Shown one piece after another: positions 27,405 to 37,781 of a stretch of 64,000 nt of DNA. Location of the stretch: NCBI RefSeq assembly GCF_000222605.1, contig NZ_AFWF01000231.1:1-64000 (forward strand), in the 5' to 3' direction. How positions within the stretch are numbered: the first letter of the stretch is position 1; each line of letters opens with the position of its first letter. The position numbers and the translations under genes were made by a program. Under the pieces are notes generated by a model. It ran no database searches, was not told the DNA's origin, and was given only the letters and a program-made list of their open reading frames with translations. Source of the DNA: Vibrio ichthyoenteri ATCC 700023 (GTDB lineage: Bacteria > Pseudomonadota > Gammaproteobacteria > Enterobacterales > Vibrionaceae).

Positions 27405-29882
27405 TTGTCACAACTGCCGATTGAAGGCGTGATGCCTGAGCTTCTCTCTGGTGTTCGCGATTGCCGCCAACTCATCCTTAAAGCCGCCCCTGGTGCCGGT
27501 AAATCGACGTTTTTTCCGTTGCAACTGCTATTAGAGAATAGGGTGAGTGGCAAGATCATCATGTTGGAGCCACGTCGTCTTGCCGCGCGTAATATTGCGC
27601 GATATCTGGCGCAACAATTGGGTGAAAACGTCGGGCAGCGTGTTGGTTATCGCGTAAAGGGTGAAAATAAAGTCAGTGATAACACGCAGCTAGAGATTGT
27701 TACGGAAGGGATTATGACCCGAATGATCCAAAGCGATCCTGAACTCAGTGGCGTGGACCTAATTATTTTTGATGAGTTTCACGAGCGCAGCATTCATGCC
27801 GATATGGGCTTGGCCTTGTGTTTAGAGATCCAAGAAGCCCTACGTGATGATCTCAAACTTATCGTGATGTCAGCCACATTAGATCACCAAGCTTTGGCGT
27901 GTTTAATGCCGCAAGCTCGCTATGTGGAATCCCAAGGACGCAGTTACCCAGTGGCGTTTCGTTATGCGCCACTCAAGGTAAATGAGCGCCTTGTCGATGG
28001 GATGGCGAAACATATTCATAGCTTAATGGCGATTGAGTCGGGTTCGCTACTGGCCTTTTTACCCGGTGTTGCGGCGATAGGGCACTTACAGCAACAATTA
28101 AATCAATTACCAGCCGATGTCGATGTCTGTCCTTTATACGGTCAATTGAGTTTTGAGCAGCAACAAGCGGCGATTCAACCCGCGGCCAAAGGGCGTCGTA
28201 AAGTGGTTTTGGCGACCAATATTGCCGAAACATCGTTGACGATTGAGGGGATTCGCATGGTGGTGGATTCCGGATTAGAGCGCGTGGCGAAATACGATTT
28301 AAAAACGGGCATTACCAAACTTGAGCAAGTGCGCATTGCCCAGTCGTCAGCAGAGCAGCGTGCTGGACGAGCGGGGCGTACGGAAGCTGGTATTTGTTTG
28401 CGCCTCTATAGTGAGGGGCAATTGGCACAGCAACCGACCGTTCCTGCGGCTGAAATTCTGCATAGCGATCTTTCATCTTTAGCAATGGAATTAGCTCAAT
28501 GGGGTTGCCTAGACGCAAGCGAACTCAGCTGGCTGGATGTTCCCCCAAATAGCGCTATGGCTCAAGCGCGCAGTTTATTGCTTTCCCTTGGCTTAATGGA
28601 TGAAAAGCATCAATTAACTCCGATGGGGCTAAGTGCGCAAAAACTAGGATTAGAGCCTCGTACCGCCGCGATGTTGGTGCAAGCAAAGCAATTGGATCAT
28701 GGTAGGCCAAACCAATGGCCTACCACCGCTTTGGCCGTGGTGGCGTTGCTAGAAGAACCAGAGCGGAATGTGGTGGATTTTGCGCATTCCGTACAGCGTT
28801 TCAAAGCGAAAAAACACAGTAAACAACGCATCGTTGAGGCTCGAATACAGAGTTTAGCGCGTAAACTAGGATTGGCGTTTGCTCTGCATGATGTTGATGA
28901 AATGCAAGTAGCTCCGTTGCTTGCTTTAGCGTTCCCTGACCGTGTCGCGCAAAGCCGCAGTAAACAAGGTGGTCGTTATTTATTGGCCAATGGTCATGGC
29001 GCGCAATTGCGTGATGACGACCCTCTTGCTGCGAGTGACTATCTTATTGCTATTGATTTAATGCGTAGCCATGGCGATGCTGCGATGATTTATTTGGCCA
29101 TCGATCTTGATATCACTCGTTTGCTAAACGCATTGCCAGAGAAATTTTCTCAACAACAAGTGGTCGATTGGGACGAAAAGCGCGGTAAGTTGGTGGCAGA
29201 GGAGAGGGTTCAATGGGCCAATCTGATCATTGAATCGCGACCAATGGCAGAACCATCGGCAGATAAAATGAGTGAAGCTCTGCTCAATTATATTCGTCGC
29301 CAAGGGTTACAATGCTTAAATTGGACCGAATCTGCCAGTGAGCTAATCGCTCGCTTACGCTGCGGTTGTGAATGGTTGCCTGAGCATGATTGGCCAGCGT
29401 TAGGTGATGAAGCTTTGTTGGCCAATTTAGAACAATGGTTATCCCCTTACTTGGTGGGCGTTCGCTCGGTTAAAGCACTTAGCCAAGTCAATCTTAATGA
29501 AGCTTTGTTAGCGTATTTAGGTTGGCCACTCAATCAAGAAATCGACCAATGGTTGCCGAAGTACTATCTCTTGCCGACGGGAAGTAAGAAGAAGATCCGT
29601 TATCAACTCGGTCACGAACCGGTATTGTCTGTTAGGATGCAGGAAGTTTTTGGTGAACAAACTTCTCCGACGGTCGCTCAAGGGCGAAAAACAGTGGTGT
29701 TGGAGTTGTTGTCTCCAGCGCAACGACCTTTGCAATTGACCAGTAATCTTGCAAGTTTTTGGTCAGGAGCGTACCAAGAAGTTAAAAAAGAGATGAAAGG
29801 TCGCTATCCTAAGCACGTTTGGCCGGATGATCCCGCTAACCACGTCGCCACAACGAAAACCAAAAGACATTTTAATCAGTAG
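27405..29882 (+). CDS. hrpB: ATP-dependent RNA helicase HrpB
   Basis: DEAH-box type helicase, 825 residues; exact cellular role unclear. Walker A APGAGKST lies near residue 28, the box reads DEFH (as in E. coli HrpB), then SATLD, and motif VI QRAGRAGR. The winged-helix and HrpB-specific C-terminal domains follow. The start is TTG at 27405: this gives the N terminus MSQLPIEGVMPELL that aligns with E. coli, and AAGG precedes it by about 9 nt. mrcB starts 28 bp downstream, as in E. coli. Confidence 0.93.
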   Translation: MSQLPIEGVMPELLSGVRDCRQLILKAAPGAGKSTFFPLQLLLENRVSGKIIMLEPRRLAARNIARYLAQQLGENVGQRVGYRVKGENKVSDNTQLEIVTEGIMTRMIQSDPELSGVDLIIFDEFHERSIHADMGLALCLEIQEALRDDLKLIVMSATLDHQALACLMPQARYVESQGRSYPVAFRYAPLKVNERLVDGMAKHIHSLMAIESGSLLAFLPGVAAIGHLQQQLNQLPADVDVCPLYGQLSFEQQQAAIQPAAKGRRKVVLATNIAETSLTIEGIRMVVDSGLERVAKYDLKTGITKLEQVRIAQSSAEQRAGRAGRTEAGICLRLYSEGQLAQQPTVPAAEILHSDLSSLAMELAQWGCLDASELSWLDVPPNSAMAQARSLLLSLGLMDEKHQLTPMGLSAQKLGLEPRTAAMLVQAKQLDHGRPNQWPTTALAVVALLEEPERNVVDFAHSVQRFKAKKHSKQRIVEARIQSLARKLGLAFALHDVDEMQVAPLLALAFPDRVAQSRSKQGGRYLLANGHGAQLRDDDPLAASDYLIAIDLMRSHGDAAMIYLAIDLDITRLLNALPEKFSQQQVVDWDEKRGKLVAEERVQWANLIIESRPMAEPSADKMSEALLNYIRRQGLQCLNWTESASELIARLRCGCEWLPEHDWPALGDEALLANLEQWLSPYLVGVRSVKALSQVNLNEALLAYLGWPLNQEIDQWLPKYYLLPTGSKKKIRYQLGHEPVLSVRMQEVFGEQTSPTVAQGRKTVVLELLSPAQRPLQLTSNLASFWSGAYQEVKKEMKGRYPKHVWPDDPANHVATTKTKRHFNQ

Positions 29883-29910
29883 CTTGTCCGAAGAAATATG
29901 ATCAATAAAC

Positions 29911-32271
29911 ATGACCGATAAAAACAGTAAAACGCCGCGTAAACCGGCGACTAAACCAAGAGCGAAGCGTGCTAAAGCCGCGCCGAAAAAGAAAAAAAAC
30001 ACGGCGACCAACCGAACATGGATCAAAACTTTATGGGGTATCGCTTGGAAGCTAGCGTTGGTGGGCTTTGCAATTTTGTTTTTTGTTGGCATGTACCTCG
30101 ACAGCCTAGTGAAGCAAAAATTTGAAGGACAACTGTTCGAACTACCGACGGTGGTTTACGCGCGTATTTTGAATTTATCGCCCGGTGATCAAATCAGTTT
30201 AAAAGAAGTACGCAATGAACTGGATGTCTTGAATTACCGCAAGGTCAGTCAGCCTAAGTATCCGGGGGAGTACTCCTCTTCTTCGACCAAGATTGAATTG
30301 ATGCGTCGCCCGTTTGAATTTACCGATGGCCCAGAGCCTGATCGTCATGTAATGCTGCATTTCGACGCATCGGGATTAACGCGTATTCAATCGTTGGAAA
30401 AGCCGGGTGATCTCGGTTATTTGCGTATCGAACCTAAAATGCTCGGTATGCTTGAGAAAAATCGTGATGAGCAACGTTTGTTTCTGCGCCGTGAACAATT
30501 TCCTGAAGTGATGGTTGATGCGCTGCTAGTAACCGAAGATCGTGATTTTTATCAGCATGATGGCGTTTCACCTGTCGCGATTGCCCGCGCGTTGGTGGCG
30601 AACATCAAGGCAGGGCGCACTGTTCAAGGTGGCAGTACCTTAACGCAGCAGTTGGCAAAGAACCTATTTTTAACCAGTGATCGCACCTTGTGGCGTAAGA
30701 TCCGTGAGGCCTATATTGCGGTTATTTTGGATTATCGATATGACAAAGACCGTATTCTTGAAGCGTATCTTAACGAGGTTTATCTCGGTCAAAGTGGCGG
30801 GGAAGCGATCCATGGCTTTGGTTTGGCGGCGCGTTTGTACTTTGGTCAGCCAATCCAAGAGTTGCGCATTGATCAACTCGCGCTCCTAGTGGGGATGGTT
30901 AAAGGCCCTTCTTATTACAACCCGGTCCGCTTCCCAGATCGCGCGAAAGAACGTCGTGATTTGGTTTTACGTTTGATGATGCAGCAAGGCTATCTGACCG
31001 CTAGCGAGTTCGACCATGCCGCAAGTCGTCCTTTGGATATTCAAGACAATGTGCGCATTGCTAGCCGCCAGCCGGCTTACTTTCAACAACTGCAAATTGA
31101 GCTAAAAGAGAAAGTGGGCGCAGCGTTTGAAGCCGACAAAGGGCTAAAAGTATTTACCTCACTTGATCCGGTCTCGCAGCACGAGCTGGAAACCGCGATT
31201 AAAACCAAGATCCCACAATTGGCGAAAGTGGCGGGTAAAGATCTCGAAGGTGCGGCGATTGCGGTTGACCGTCACAGCGGTGAAATCCGCGCTATGGTTG
31301 GTGGTAAACGCACTGGCTATGATGGTTTTAACCGAGCACTAAATGCCAGTCGCCAGATTGGTTCATTGGCTAAGCCTGCCGTGTACCTAACCGCCTTGCA
31401 ACAGCCAGAAAAATACAGCCTCGCGAGTACCTTAAATGATAAGCCGCTGAGCTTAAAAGGCTCGAAAGGCAAGGTATGGTCGCCGCGCAACTACGATCGT
31501 AAATTCCGTGGTGATGTGCCGTTATATATCGCATTAGCAAAATCACTGAATGTTCCTACGGTGCAATTAGGCATGCAATTGGGCATTCCGAACGTGGTGG
31601 ATACCTTTGAAAAACTCGGTATCAACCGTGATGAAATTCGTCCGGTACCATCGATGTTTTTAGGCTCATTTACGCTGACTCCATTTCAAGTCGCGCAAAT
31701 GTACCAAACGCTGACCAATTCAGGCAAACAGGCCAAGCTTTCTGCTTTGCGTTCAGTGGTCGATATGGAAGGTGATGTGTTGTATCAGTCATTGCCGATC
31801 GCAAAACAAACCGTTGATCAAAATGCTGCATGGCTGACAACTTATGCCATGAAACGTGGTGTTGCTGAAGGGACGGGCCGTTTCCTCAATGCTCAGTTTG
31901 CTTGGGCTGCTCTAGCGGGAAAAACCGGTACCAGTAACGATACCAAAGACAGCTGGTTTGTTGGTGTGGATGGCCGCGAAGTGACCACCATCTGGCTGGG
32001 TCGCGATGATAATAAATCGACCAAGCTGACGGGGTCGAGTGGTGCATTGCGCGTTTATGCTGAGTATTTGCAACACCGTATTCCGACCCAACTGACACTG
32101 CCATGGCCAAAAGACATTTCGACGGTCGGTTTTGCTCCAAGTGGTAAAGGTGACCTAGTGCTCGATTGTGACAATGCGTTTAAGTTGCCGGTTTGGGACA
32201 ATCAAGGTCAGTGGAAAAAAGAGTGCAGTAATCAGCCTGCACAATGGCTGAAAAATATTTTCAGCTGGTAA
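29911..32271 (+). CDS. mrcB: Penicillin-binding protein 1B (bifunctional)
   Basis: Inner-membrane peptidoglycan synthase. A Lys/Ala-rich cytoplasmic tail (residues 1-35) is followed by one transmembrane helix (about 40-62), a UB2H-type regulatory domain, a GT51 glycosyltransferase with catalytic E209 (EDRDFYQHDG) and QGGSTLTQQLAKN, then the transpeptidase. The latter has nucleophile S485 and K488 (SLAK), SLN, and K671TGTS. At 786 residues it is slightly shorter than the E. coli long form. The gene sits after hrpB as in E. coli. Activator partners are not encoded here. Confidence 0.95.
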   Translation: MTDKNSKTPRKPATKPRAKRAKAAPKKKKNTATNRTWIKTLWGIAWKLALVGFAILFFVGMYLDSLVKQKFEGQLFELPTVVYARILNLSPGDQISLKEVRNELDVLNYRKVSQPKYPGEYSSSSTKIELMRRPFEFTDGPEPDRHVMLHFDASGLTRIQSLEKPGDLGYLRIEPKMLGMLEKNRDEQRLFLRREQFPEVMVDALLVTEDRDFYQHDGVSPVAIARALVANIKAGRTVQGGSTLTQQLAKNLFLTSDRTLWRKIREAYIAVILDYRYDKDRILEAYLNEVYLGQSGGEAIHGFGLAARLYFGQPIQELRIDQLALLVGMVKGPSYYNPVRFPDRAKERRDLVLRLMMQQGYLTASEFDHAASRPLDIQDNVRIASRQPAYFQQLQIELKEKVGAAFEADKGLKVFTSLDPVSQHELETAIKTKIPQLAKVAGKDLEGAAIAVDRHSGEIRAMVGGKRTGYDGFNRALNASRQIGSLAKPAVYLTALQQPEKYSLASTLNDKPLSLKGSKGKVWSPRNYDRKFRGDVPLYIALAKSLNVPTVQLGMQLGIPNVVDTFEKLGINRDEIRPVPSMFLGSFTLTPFQVAQMYQTLTNSGKQAKLSALRSVVDMEGDVLYQSLPIAKQTVDQNAAWLTTYAMKRGVAEGTGRFLNAQFAWAALAGKTGTSNDTKDSWFVGVDGREVTTIWLGRDDNKSTKLTGSSGALRVYAEYLQHRIPTQLTLPWPKDISTVGFAPSGKGDLVLDCDNAFKLPVWDNQGQWKKECSNQPAQWLKNIFSW

Positions 32272-32344
32272 TGATTTGCTTATATTGTTTAGTCTGCATT
32301 AGGCAGATTGCCAGTTAAGCGCTCAGTATTGCGATGAGAAAGGG

Positions 32345-34636
32345 ATGTCACTTGTGAACAAACTTCACCTATTATCGATCATGCTACCTTGCATGATCGC
32401 CGTATCTCCGGTGGCTGCTCAACAAGAGCAGGACTCCACCCGTCAAAAGGTGGCCGTGGTATTGGCCGGTGGCGGCGCAAAAGGTGCAGCGCATATTGGC
32501 GTATTAAAAGCATTAGAAGAAATGCGAGTGCCTGTGGATGTGGTCACGGGCACCAGTATGGGCGCGTTTGTTGGTGGTTTGTATGCCACCGGGATGAGCG
32601 CTGATGAAATAGAAAGCTTTTTGACCACCATTGAGTGGGGTAACGGTTACCGCGATAGGGTTGACCGCAGTCAGCGCCGAGTTCGTGACAAAGAGTATGA
32701 AGACCGTTACCAGCTCACGACGGATATCGGTTTTGGTTGGGGAGAGCTGAAAGGCACTCGAGGTGTCGTTCAAGGGCAAGGGATGCTCAAGATTTTACGC
32801 GAAACTACGGGGAATCTTCCTGCTTTCCAATCGTTTAATGATCTTGCGATTCCTTATCGTTCCGTCGCAACTGATATCGTAGAGTTAGAGCCTGTTGTTA
32901 TTGATCAAGGGTATTTGGTTGATGCCATGATGGCGAGCATGTCTGTACCGGGAGCATTGCCGCCCTATCATCTTGATGGCCATTTATTGGTCGATGGTGG
33001 CGTGACGAATAATATGCCCGTTGATGTGGCGCGAGATCTGGGCGCTGATGTTGTTATCGCAGTGGACATCAGTACCGATTATAAGCAGGAAGAAGATTTT
33101 ACCGATCTGTTTACCGTAGCTGATCAATTGTCCAATTATTTGGTGCGCAGCAGTACCAGTCGCCAAACCGAAACCCTAAATGATAGCGATGTTTTGCTGT
33201 TACCTGATGTGGGGGACATGGAAACCACCGAGTTTGATCGCATGCCTGAGGCCTATCAAGAAGGTTATGATATCGCCATGGCGCAACGCGATAAGCTCTC
33301 TGCACTAGCATTGACGGCTGCGCAATACCAAGCTTATATCGACAATAAACAGGCGGTGCGTAAGCAATTACGTTATGGCGATGAGATCGAAATTCGCGAT
33401 GTAGTGATCAACAACCATACCCACTACAGTGATGAGTTATTGGAAAACCGTTTAGATATTGATACCGGGCGCAAAGTAACGACGCGCGAGTTGGAACAAA
33501 GTGTCCAAGATTTATATGCACTGGATCGTTTTGAACTGATTAATTATCGCTACGGCCAAGATGGCGATGACGATGTATTAGTGGTCGATGTGAACGAGAA
33601 ATCATGGGGACCAAACTACATGAATTTTCGTTTTTTCCTTGAGGATGATTTCTCCACCGATAGTCAGTATTCGATTGGTATTTCAACCAACTTTACCGAC
33701 ATTAACCAAAATGGTGCAGAACTGCGTACTAACTTGGAAATGGGTACTGATAAAACCATCGAAGCGGAACTCTACAGCCCATTATTCGCGCAGCAAAAAG
33801 TGTTCACGACACTGGGTGTTCGTTACAATAAACAAAAGCGCAATGCACCATTAAGCGGCTTTGATGATACTAGCCTAGAAGCGACGCAGGATTTCTTACC
33901 TGTGACCTACACCGAATGGGTGGGCGAATGGGCTCTCGGTTATCAAGAAACCTTATGGCGAGAATTTAAAATTGGTTTGAGATACACCGATGGTGATGGT
34001 GCGTTTGCCTCACTACCGTCTATTGGTGATGTCCAATTCCAGCGCACTGGCGTGTTTGCTAACTATCGTATTGATACGTTAGATAATTTTAGCTTGCCAA
34101 CACGTGGGCTTTATTTCGATATTAACTATCTCGTTTCTCACGATGAAGGAAATGGGGATATCTCGCAGACAAGTAAAGAAAAAGACACGTCCTACGAATT
34201 TGGCGCCAAACTGATCGCCGCGACCAGCTTTTCTCGCCATACTTTGGTCGCAAATATTGATACTGGTTTTGTGCAAAGCAAAAACTCTTCCGTGCCTGTC
34301 GATCCCGAAGAGATCGGTGGTTTTTTAAATCTATCTGGCATTCCACGTAATAGCTTAATTGGGCAAAACAAAGTCTTTAGCAGCTTGGTTTATCGTTATC
34401 GTTGGTTTGATAATGATTTTGGCTTGTTTACCGCGCCATTTTATCTTGGTGCATCGGTTGAATATGGTGGTGTTTGGTCAGATCCTGATATTGGAATTGA
34501 AGACGCTCCGTTATACAAAGCAGGGTCCATTTTTGCCGGTATTGACTCGCCAATTGGGCCAATAATGCTGGCATATGGTCGCACAGAACACAATTTCGAT
34601 TCGGTTTATTTAATAATAGGAACGTCTTTTAAATAG
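32345..34636 (+). CDS. Patatin-like phospholipase with outer-membrane barrel (PlpD type)
   Basis: A 763-residue protein with a signal peptide (about 1-25, cleaved after VAA). The patatin domain has oxyanion loop GGGAKGAA (42-49), nucleophile S71 in GTSMG, and Asp217 in DGG; the Ser-Asp dyad is complete. Then come a POTRA-like domain (about 340-430) and a surface-antigen (D15) beta-barrel to the C terminus. This is the layout of PlpD/type Vd autotransporters, where the lipase is delivered by its own barrel. Whether it is released or stays at the surface is unknown. GTG 32354 is an alternative start. Confidence 0.88.
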   Translation: MSLVNKLHLLSIMLPCMIAVSPVAAQQEQDSTRQKVAVVLAGGGAKGAAHIGVLKALEEMRVPVDVVTGTSMGAFVGGLYATGMSADEIESFLTTIEWGNGYRDRVDRSQRRVRDKEYEDRYQLTTDIGFGWGELKGTRGVVQGQGMLKILRETTGNLPAFQSFNDLAIPYRSVATDIVELEPVVIDQGYLVDAMMASMSVPGALPPYHLDGHLLVDGGVTNNMPVDVARDLGADVVIAVDISTDYKQEEDFTDLFTVADQLSNYLVRSSTSRQTETLNDSDVLLLPDVGDMETTEFDRMPEAYQEGYDIAMAQRDKLSALALTAAQYQAYIDNKQAVRKQLRYGDEIEIRDVVINNHTHYSDELLENRLDIDTGRKVTTRELEQSVQDLYALDRFELINYRYGQDGDDDVLVVDVNEKSWGPNYMNFRFFLEDDFSTDSQYSIGISTNFTDINQNGAELRTNLEMGTDKTIEAELYSPLFAQQKVFTTLGVRYNKQKRNAPLSGFDDTSLEATQDFLPVTYTEWVGEWALGYQETLWREFKIGLRYTDGDGAFASLPSIGDVQFQRTGVFANYRIDTLDNFSLPTRGLYFDINYLVSHDEGNGDISQTSKEKDTSYEFGAKLIAATSFSRHTLVANIDTGFVQSKNSSVPVDPEEIGGFLNLSGIPRNSLIGQNKVFSSLVYRYRWFDNDFGLFTAPFYLGASVEYGGVWSDPDIGIEDAPLYKAGSIFAGIDSPIGPIMLAYGRTEHNFDSVYLIIGTSFK

Positions 34637-34943
34637 CTGAGTTAAGATAAACATCACTCTATTTTCAGAGTGATGTTGCGGGACGGCTGGTGATTATTCG
34701 TAGAACTTTAGTCTTAAGTTGCTATGTTGGTCAAAATGGTAAGATTTTAATTTATCGTTAAATTTGCTATCATGCCGCCCACAGTTTGGCCTCTCTGGCG
34801 CTGTTTATCAGTCATTAAAAGAATGACAAATATGGCAATGGAGAGCCAAGTTTCCAAGGATGTTTACTCCTTTTTTGTTGTGACAAACATAAGTGTTACA
34901 GCAAACATAAAATGAGGAGAAACCGCAATGAGAGGAAAAAGTC
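34637..34943. other. acnB upstream region
   Basis: About 300 bp between the patatin gene and acnB. AACATCACTCT (34650-34660) and AGAGTGATGTT (34667-34677) form an 11-bp hairpin with no U-run, so it is a weak terminator at best. A small hairpin (GTCATT ... AATGAC) lies at 34811-34827. An acnB promoter must be here; TATCAT at 34768-34773 is a possible -10 without a good -35. The last 16 nt overlap a short upstream ORF. Confidence 0.6.
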
Positions 34944-34951
34944 GTGCTTGA
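34928..34951 (+). CDS. Seven-codon upstream ORF overlapping acnB
   Basis: ATG 34928 is preceded by a strong AGGAG about 9 nt upstream and encodes MRGKSRA, stopping at TGA 34949-34951, eight nt inside acnB (+2 frame relative to acnB). The acnB GTG at 34944 has its own GAGG within this ORF. The layout suggests translational coupling or leader-peptide control. It may also be chance, since the peptide is very short. Confidence 0.4.
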   Translation: MRGKSRA

Positions 34952-37532
34952 AGCCTACCGTAAACACGTCGAAGAGCGTGCTGCTGAAGGAGTTGTACCA
35001 AAACCTTTAGACGCAGAGCAAGTTGCTGGACTCATCGAACTTGTTAAAAATCCCCCACAAGGTGAAGAAGCGTTCATTCTTGATCTGCTTGAAAATCGTA
35101 TCCCACCCGGTGTTGATGAAGCGGCGTATGTAAAAGCCGGATTCTTAACTGCTGTGGCGAAAGGCGAAGTCGCATCACCACTGGTTAGCCGTGAAAAAGC
35201 AGCGCAACTGCTAGGCACCATGCAAGGTGGCTACAACATCGAATCATTGATTGAACTACTTGATGATGCCGCGTTAGCTCCAATTGCGGTTACTGCGCTA
35301 TCGCACACGTTATTGATGTTTGACTCTTTCTACGATGTGGAAGAAAAAGCCAAAGCGGGCAACGAGCACGCACAGCAAGTCCTACAATCTTGGGCGGATG
35401 CTGAATGGTTCACGTCGAAAAATAAAGTCGCTGAAAAAATTACAGTAAAAGTATTTAAAGTCACTGGTGAAACCAATACCGATGACTTGTCTCCAGCACC
35501 TGATGCGTGGTCACGCCCAGATATTCCCGTTCATGCTAAAGCAATGCTTAAGATGGAGCGCGATGGTATCACCCCTGATGATCAGGGTAATGTCGGACCA
35601 ATCAAGCAAATTGAAGAGTTGCAAAAAGACGGCATTCCACTGGCTTACGTTGGGGATGTTGTTGGTACTGGTTCTTCGCGTAAATCGGCCACCAACTCAG
35701 TGCTTTGGTTTATGGGCGATGATATCCCATACGTACCGAACAAACGTACTGGCGGTATCTGTTTAGGTGGCAAGATCGCGCCAATCTTCTATAACACTAT
35801 GGAAGATTCAGGTGCGTTGCCTATCGAGCTAAACGTGCAAGATATGAATATGGGCGATGTAATTGACATCTATCCATATGAAGGCGTGGCTTGCAAAGAC
35901 GGTACAGAGATCTCTAGCTTTAAACTCAGCAGTGTACTGCTTGATGAAGTGCGTGCTGGTGGTCGTATTCCTTTGATTATCGGTCGTGGCTTAACCAGCC
36001 GTGCTCGCGCTTCGCTTGGTCTAGAAGAAACCGATCTGTTTGCTAAACCGGTTGATCCGACGGCTTCTGATAAAGGTTACACCCTGGCGCAGAAAATGGT
36101 CGGTAAAGCGTGTGGCGTAGAAGGTGTTCGTGCTGGTCAATACTGTGAGCCAAAAATGACCACGGTTGGTTCGCAAGATACGACGGGCCCGATGACGCGT
36201 GATGAATTGAAAGATTTAGCCTGTCTTGGCTTCTCGGCTGATTTGGTAATGCAGTCATTCTGTCATACCTCGGCATATCCGAAACCGGTAGATGTGAATA
36301 CGCACCATACACTACCTGATTTCATCATGAACCGTGCAGGTGTTTCATTGCGCCCGGGTGATGGTGTTATCCACTCGTGGCTAAACCGCATGTTGTTGCC
36401 TGATACTGTCGGTACCGGTGGTGACTCGCATACCCGTTTCCCATTGGGTATTTCATTCCCTGCAGGTTCTGGCTTAGTCGCCTTTGCAGCAGCAACGGGA
36501 GTGATGCCTCTGGATATGCCTGAGTCAATTTTGGTACGCTTTAAAGGTGAAATGAAACCGGGTATCACACTGCGTGATCTGGTGCATGCCATCCCTTACT
36601 ACGGTATTCAACAAGGTCTGTTGACGGTAGAAAAAGCGGGCAAGATCAACGAATTCTCAGGTCGTGTACTTGAAATTGAAGGGGTTGAGCACCTTAGCGT
36701 AGAGCAAGCATTCGAACTGTCTGATGCTTCAGCTGAGCGCTCTGCGGCCGGTTGTACCGTGAAGCTTTCTCAAGCATCGATTGAAGAATACCTCAACTCT
36801 AATATCACCATGTTGAAGTGGATGATTTCTGAAGGTTATGGCGATCGTCGTACCATCGAGCGCCGTATTACTGCGATGCAAGAGTGGTTAGATAAACCAG
36901 AATTGATGGAAGCGGATGCGGATGCAGAATACGCACACGTGATTGAAATTGATTTGGCTGAGATTGACCAACCGATCCTTTGTGCGCCAAACGATCCTGA
37001 TGACGCGCGTCTTCTATCGGATGTGCAAGGTACACAGATCGATGAAGTCTTTATCGGTTCTTGTATGACCAACATTGGCCACTTCCGTGCGGCAGGCAAA
37101 TTACTTGAGAAGTTTAATGGTCAGCTCGATACGCGTTTGTGGGTCGCTCCACCAACGAAGATGGATAAAGATCAGCTTACCGAAGAAGGTTACTACGGTA
37201 TCTTTGGTCGCGCTGGGGTGCGTATTGAAACTCCGGGCTGTTCATTGTGTATGGGTAACCAAGCACGCGTAGCTGATAAGGCGACAGTCATGTCGACTTC
37301 GACTCGTAACTTCCCGAACCGTTTAGGTACTGGGGCGAACGTTTATCTTGCTTCAGCGGAACTGGCTGCGGTAGGTGCGATTTTAGGCAAGATTCCAAGC
37401 ATGGAAGAGTACCTAGAGTACGCTAAGCAAATTGATGCCACTGCTGCTGATACTTACCGTTACTTGAACTTCCATAAGATGGCTGAGTACACCAAGAAAG
37501 CGGATGAAGTGATCTTCCAAGAGCCAGCGTAA
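34944..37532 (+). CDS. acnB: Aconitate hydratase B
   Basis: Main TCA-cycle aconitase, interconverting citrate and isocitrate; in E. coli it also acts as 2-methylisocitrate dehydratase and, without its cluster, binds mRNA. The 862 residues start with the AcnB-specific HEAT-like domain, followed by the swivel and three catalytic domains. The [4Fe-4S] ligands are C707 (GSCMTN), C766 and C769 (CSLC). The start codon is GTG, giving [12 protein letters not shown] as in E. coli. An upstream ORF overlaps the start. A strong terminator follows. Confidence 0.97.
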   Translation: MLEAYRKHVEERAAEGVVPKPLDAEQVAGLIELVKNPPQGEEAFILDLLENRIPPGVDEAAYVKAGFLTAVAKGEVASPLVSREKAAQLLGTMQGGYNIESLIELLDDAALAPIAVTALSHTLLMFDSFYDVEEKAKAGNEHAQQVLQSWADAEWFTSKNKVAEKITVKVFKVTGETNTDDLSPAPDAWSRPDIPVHAKAMLKMERDGITPDDQGNVGPIKQIEELQKDGIPLAYVGDVVGTGSSRKSATNSVLWFMGDDIPYVPNKRTGGICLGGKIAPIFYNTMEDSGALPIELNVQDMNMGDVIDIYPYEGVACKDGTEISSFKLSSVLLDEVRAGGRIPLIIGRGLTSRARASLGLEETDLFAKPVDPTASDKGYTLAQKMVGKACGVEGVRAGQYCEPKMTTVGSQDTTGPMTRDELKDLACLGFSADLVMQSFCHTSAYPKPVDVNTHHTLPDFIMNRAGVSLRPGDGVIHSWLNRMLLPDTVGTGGDSHTRFPLGISFPAGSGLVAFAAATGVMPLDMPESILVRFKGEMKPGITLRDLVHAIPYYGIQQGLLTVEKAGKINEFSGRVLEIEGVEHLSVEQAFELSDASAERSAAGCTVKLSQASIEEYLNSNITMLKWMISEGYGDRRTIERRITAMQEWLDKPELMEADADAEYAHVIEIDLAEIDQPILCAPNDPDDARLLSDVQGTQIDEVFIGSCMTNIGHFRAAGKLLEKFNGQLDTRLWVAPPTKMDKDQLTEEGYYGIFGRAGVRIETPGCSLCMGNQARVADKATVMSTSTRNFPNRLGTGANVYLASAELAAVGAILGKIPSMEEYLEYAKQIDATAADTYRYLNFHKMAEYTKKADEVIFQEPA

Positions 37533-37576
37533 ATGCTCATGCTTTCCCTATTGAACTAGTGTGTTTGATAGAAAAT

Positions 37577-37610
37577 AAAAAACCGCAGATTGAGAGTCTG
37601 CGGTTTTTTT
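37577..37610. terminator. Terminator, acnB/glxK
   Basis: AAAAAACCGCAGA (37577-37589), 7-nt loop, TCTGCGGTTTTTT (37597-37609). It is 44 nt past acnB and suits both strands. On the glxK side it lies about 170 bp past the stop; that spacer contains no gene I can support. Confidence 0.9.
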
Positions 37611-37781
37611 ATCTCCGTCTTATTTGTCATTGCCGCTGTGTTAGCTTGCTCTCAGCAACATCATCATCACATAGCCCACTATGCTCAGAAGATTGCTTCG
37701 TTTGCTGCCTTGCTGCAATACCAACTAATTAGGAGATATTGGTTTAATGTTCATGGTTGTTTCAGAACACAGAGAGTGAAT

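Noticed and set aside
34650-34677. Hairpin after the patatin gene as terminator
   Set aside because: The stem is good but is followed by GCGGG on the plus strand, so it is listed only as part of the intergenic region.
37611-37781. Short open frames in the acnB-glxK spacer
   Set aside because: They begin inside the terminator or lack ribosome sites; nothing supports a gene.
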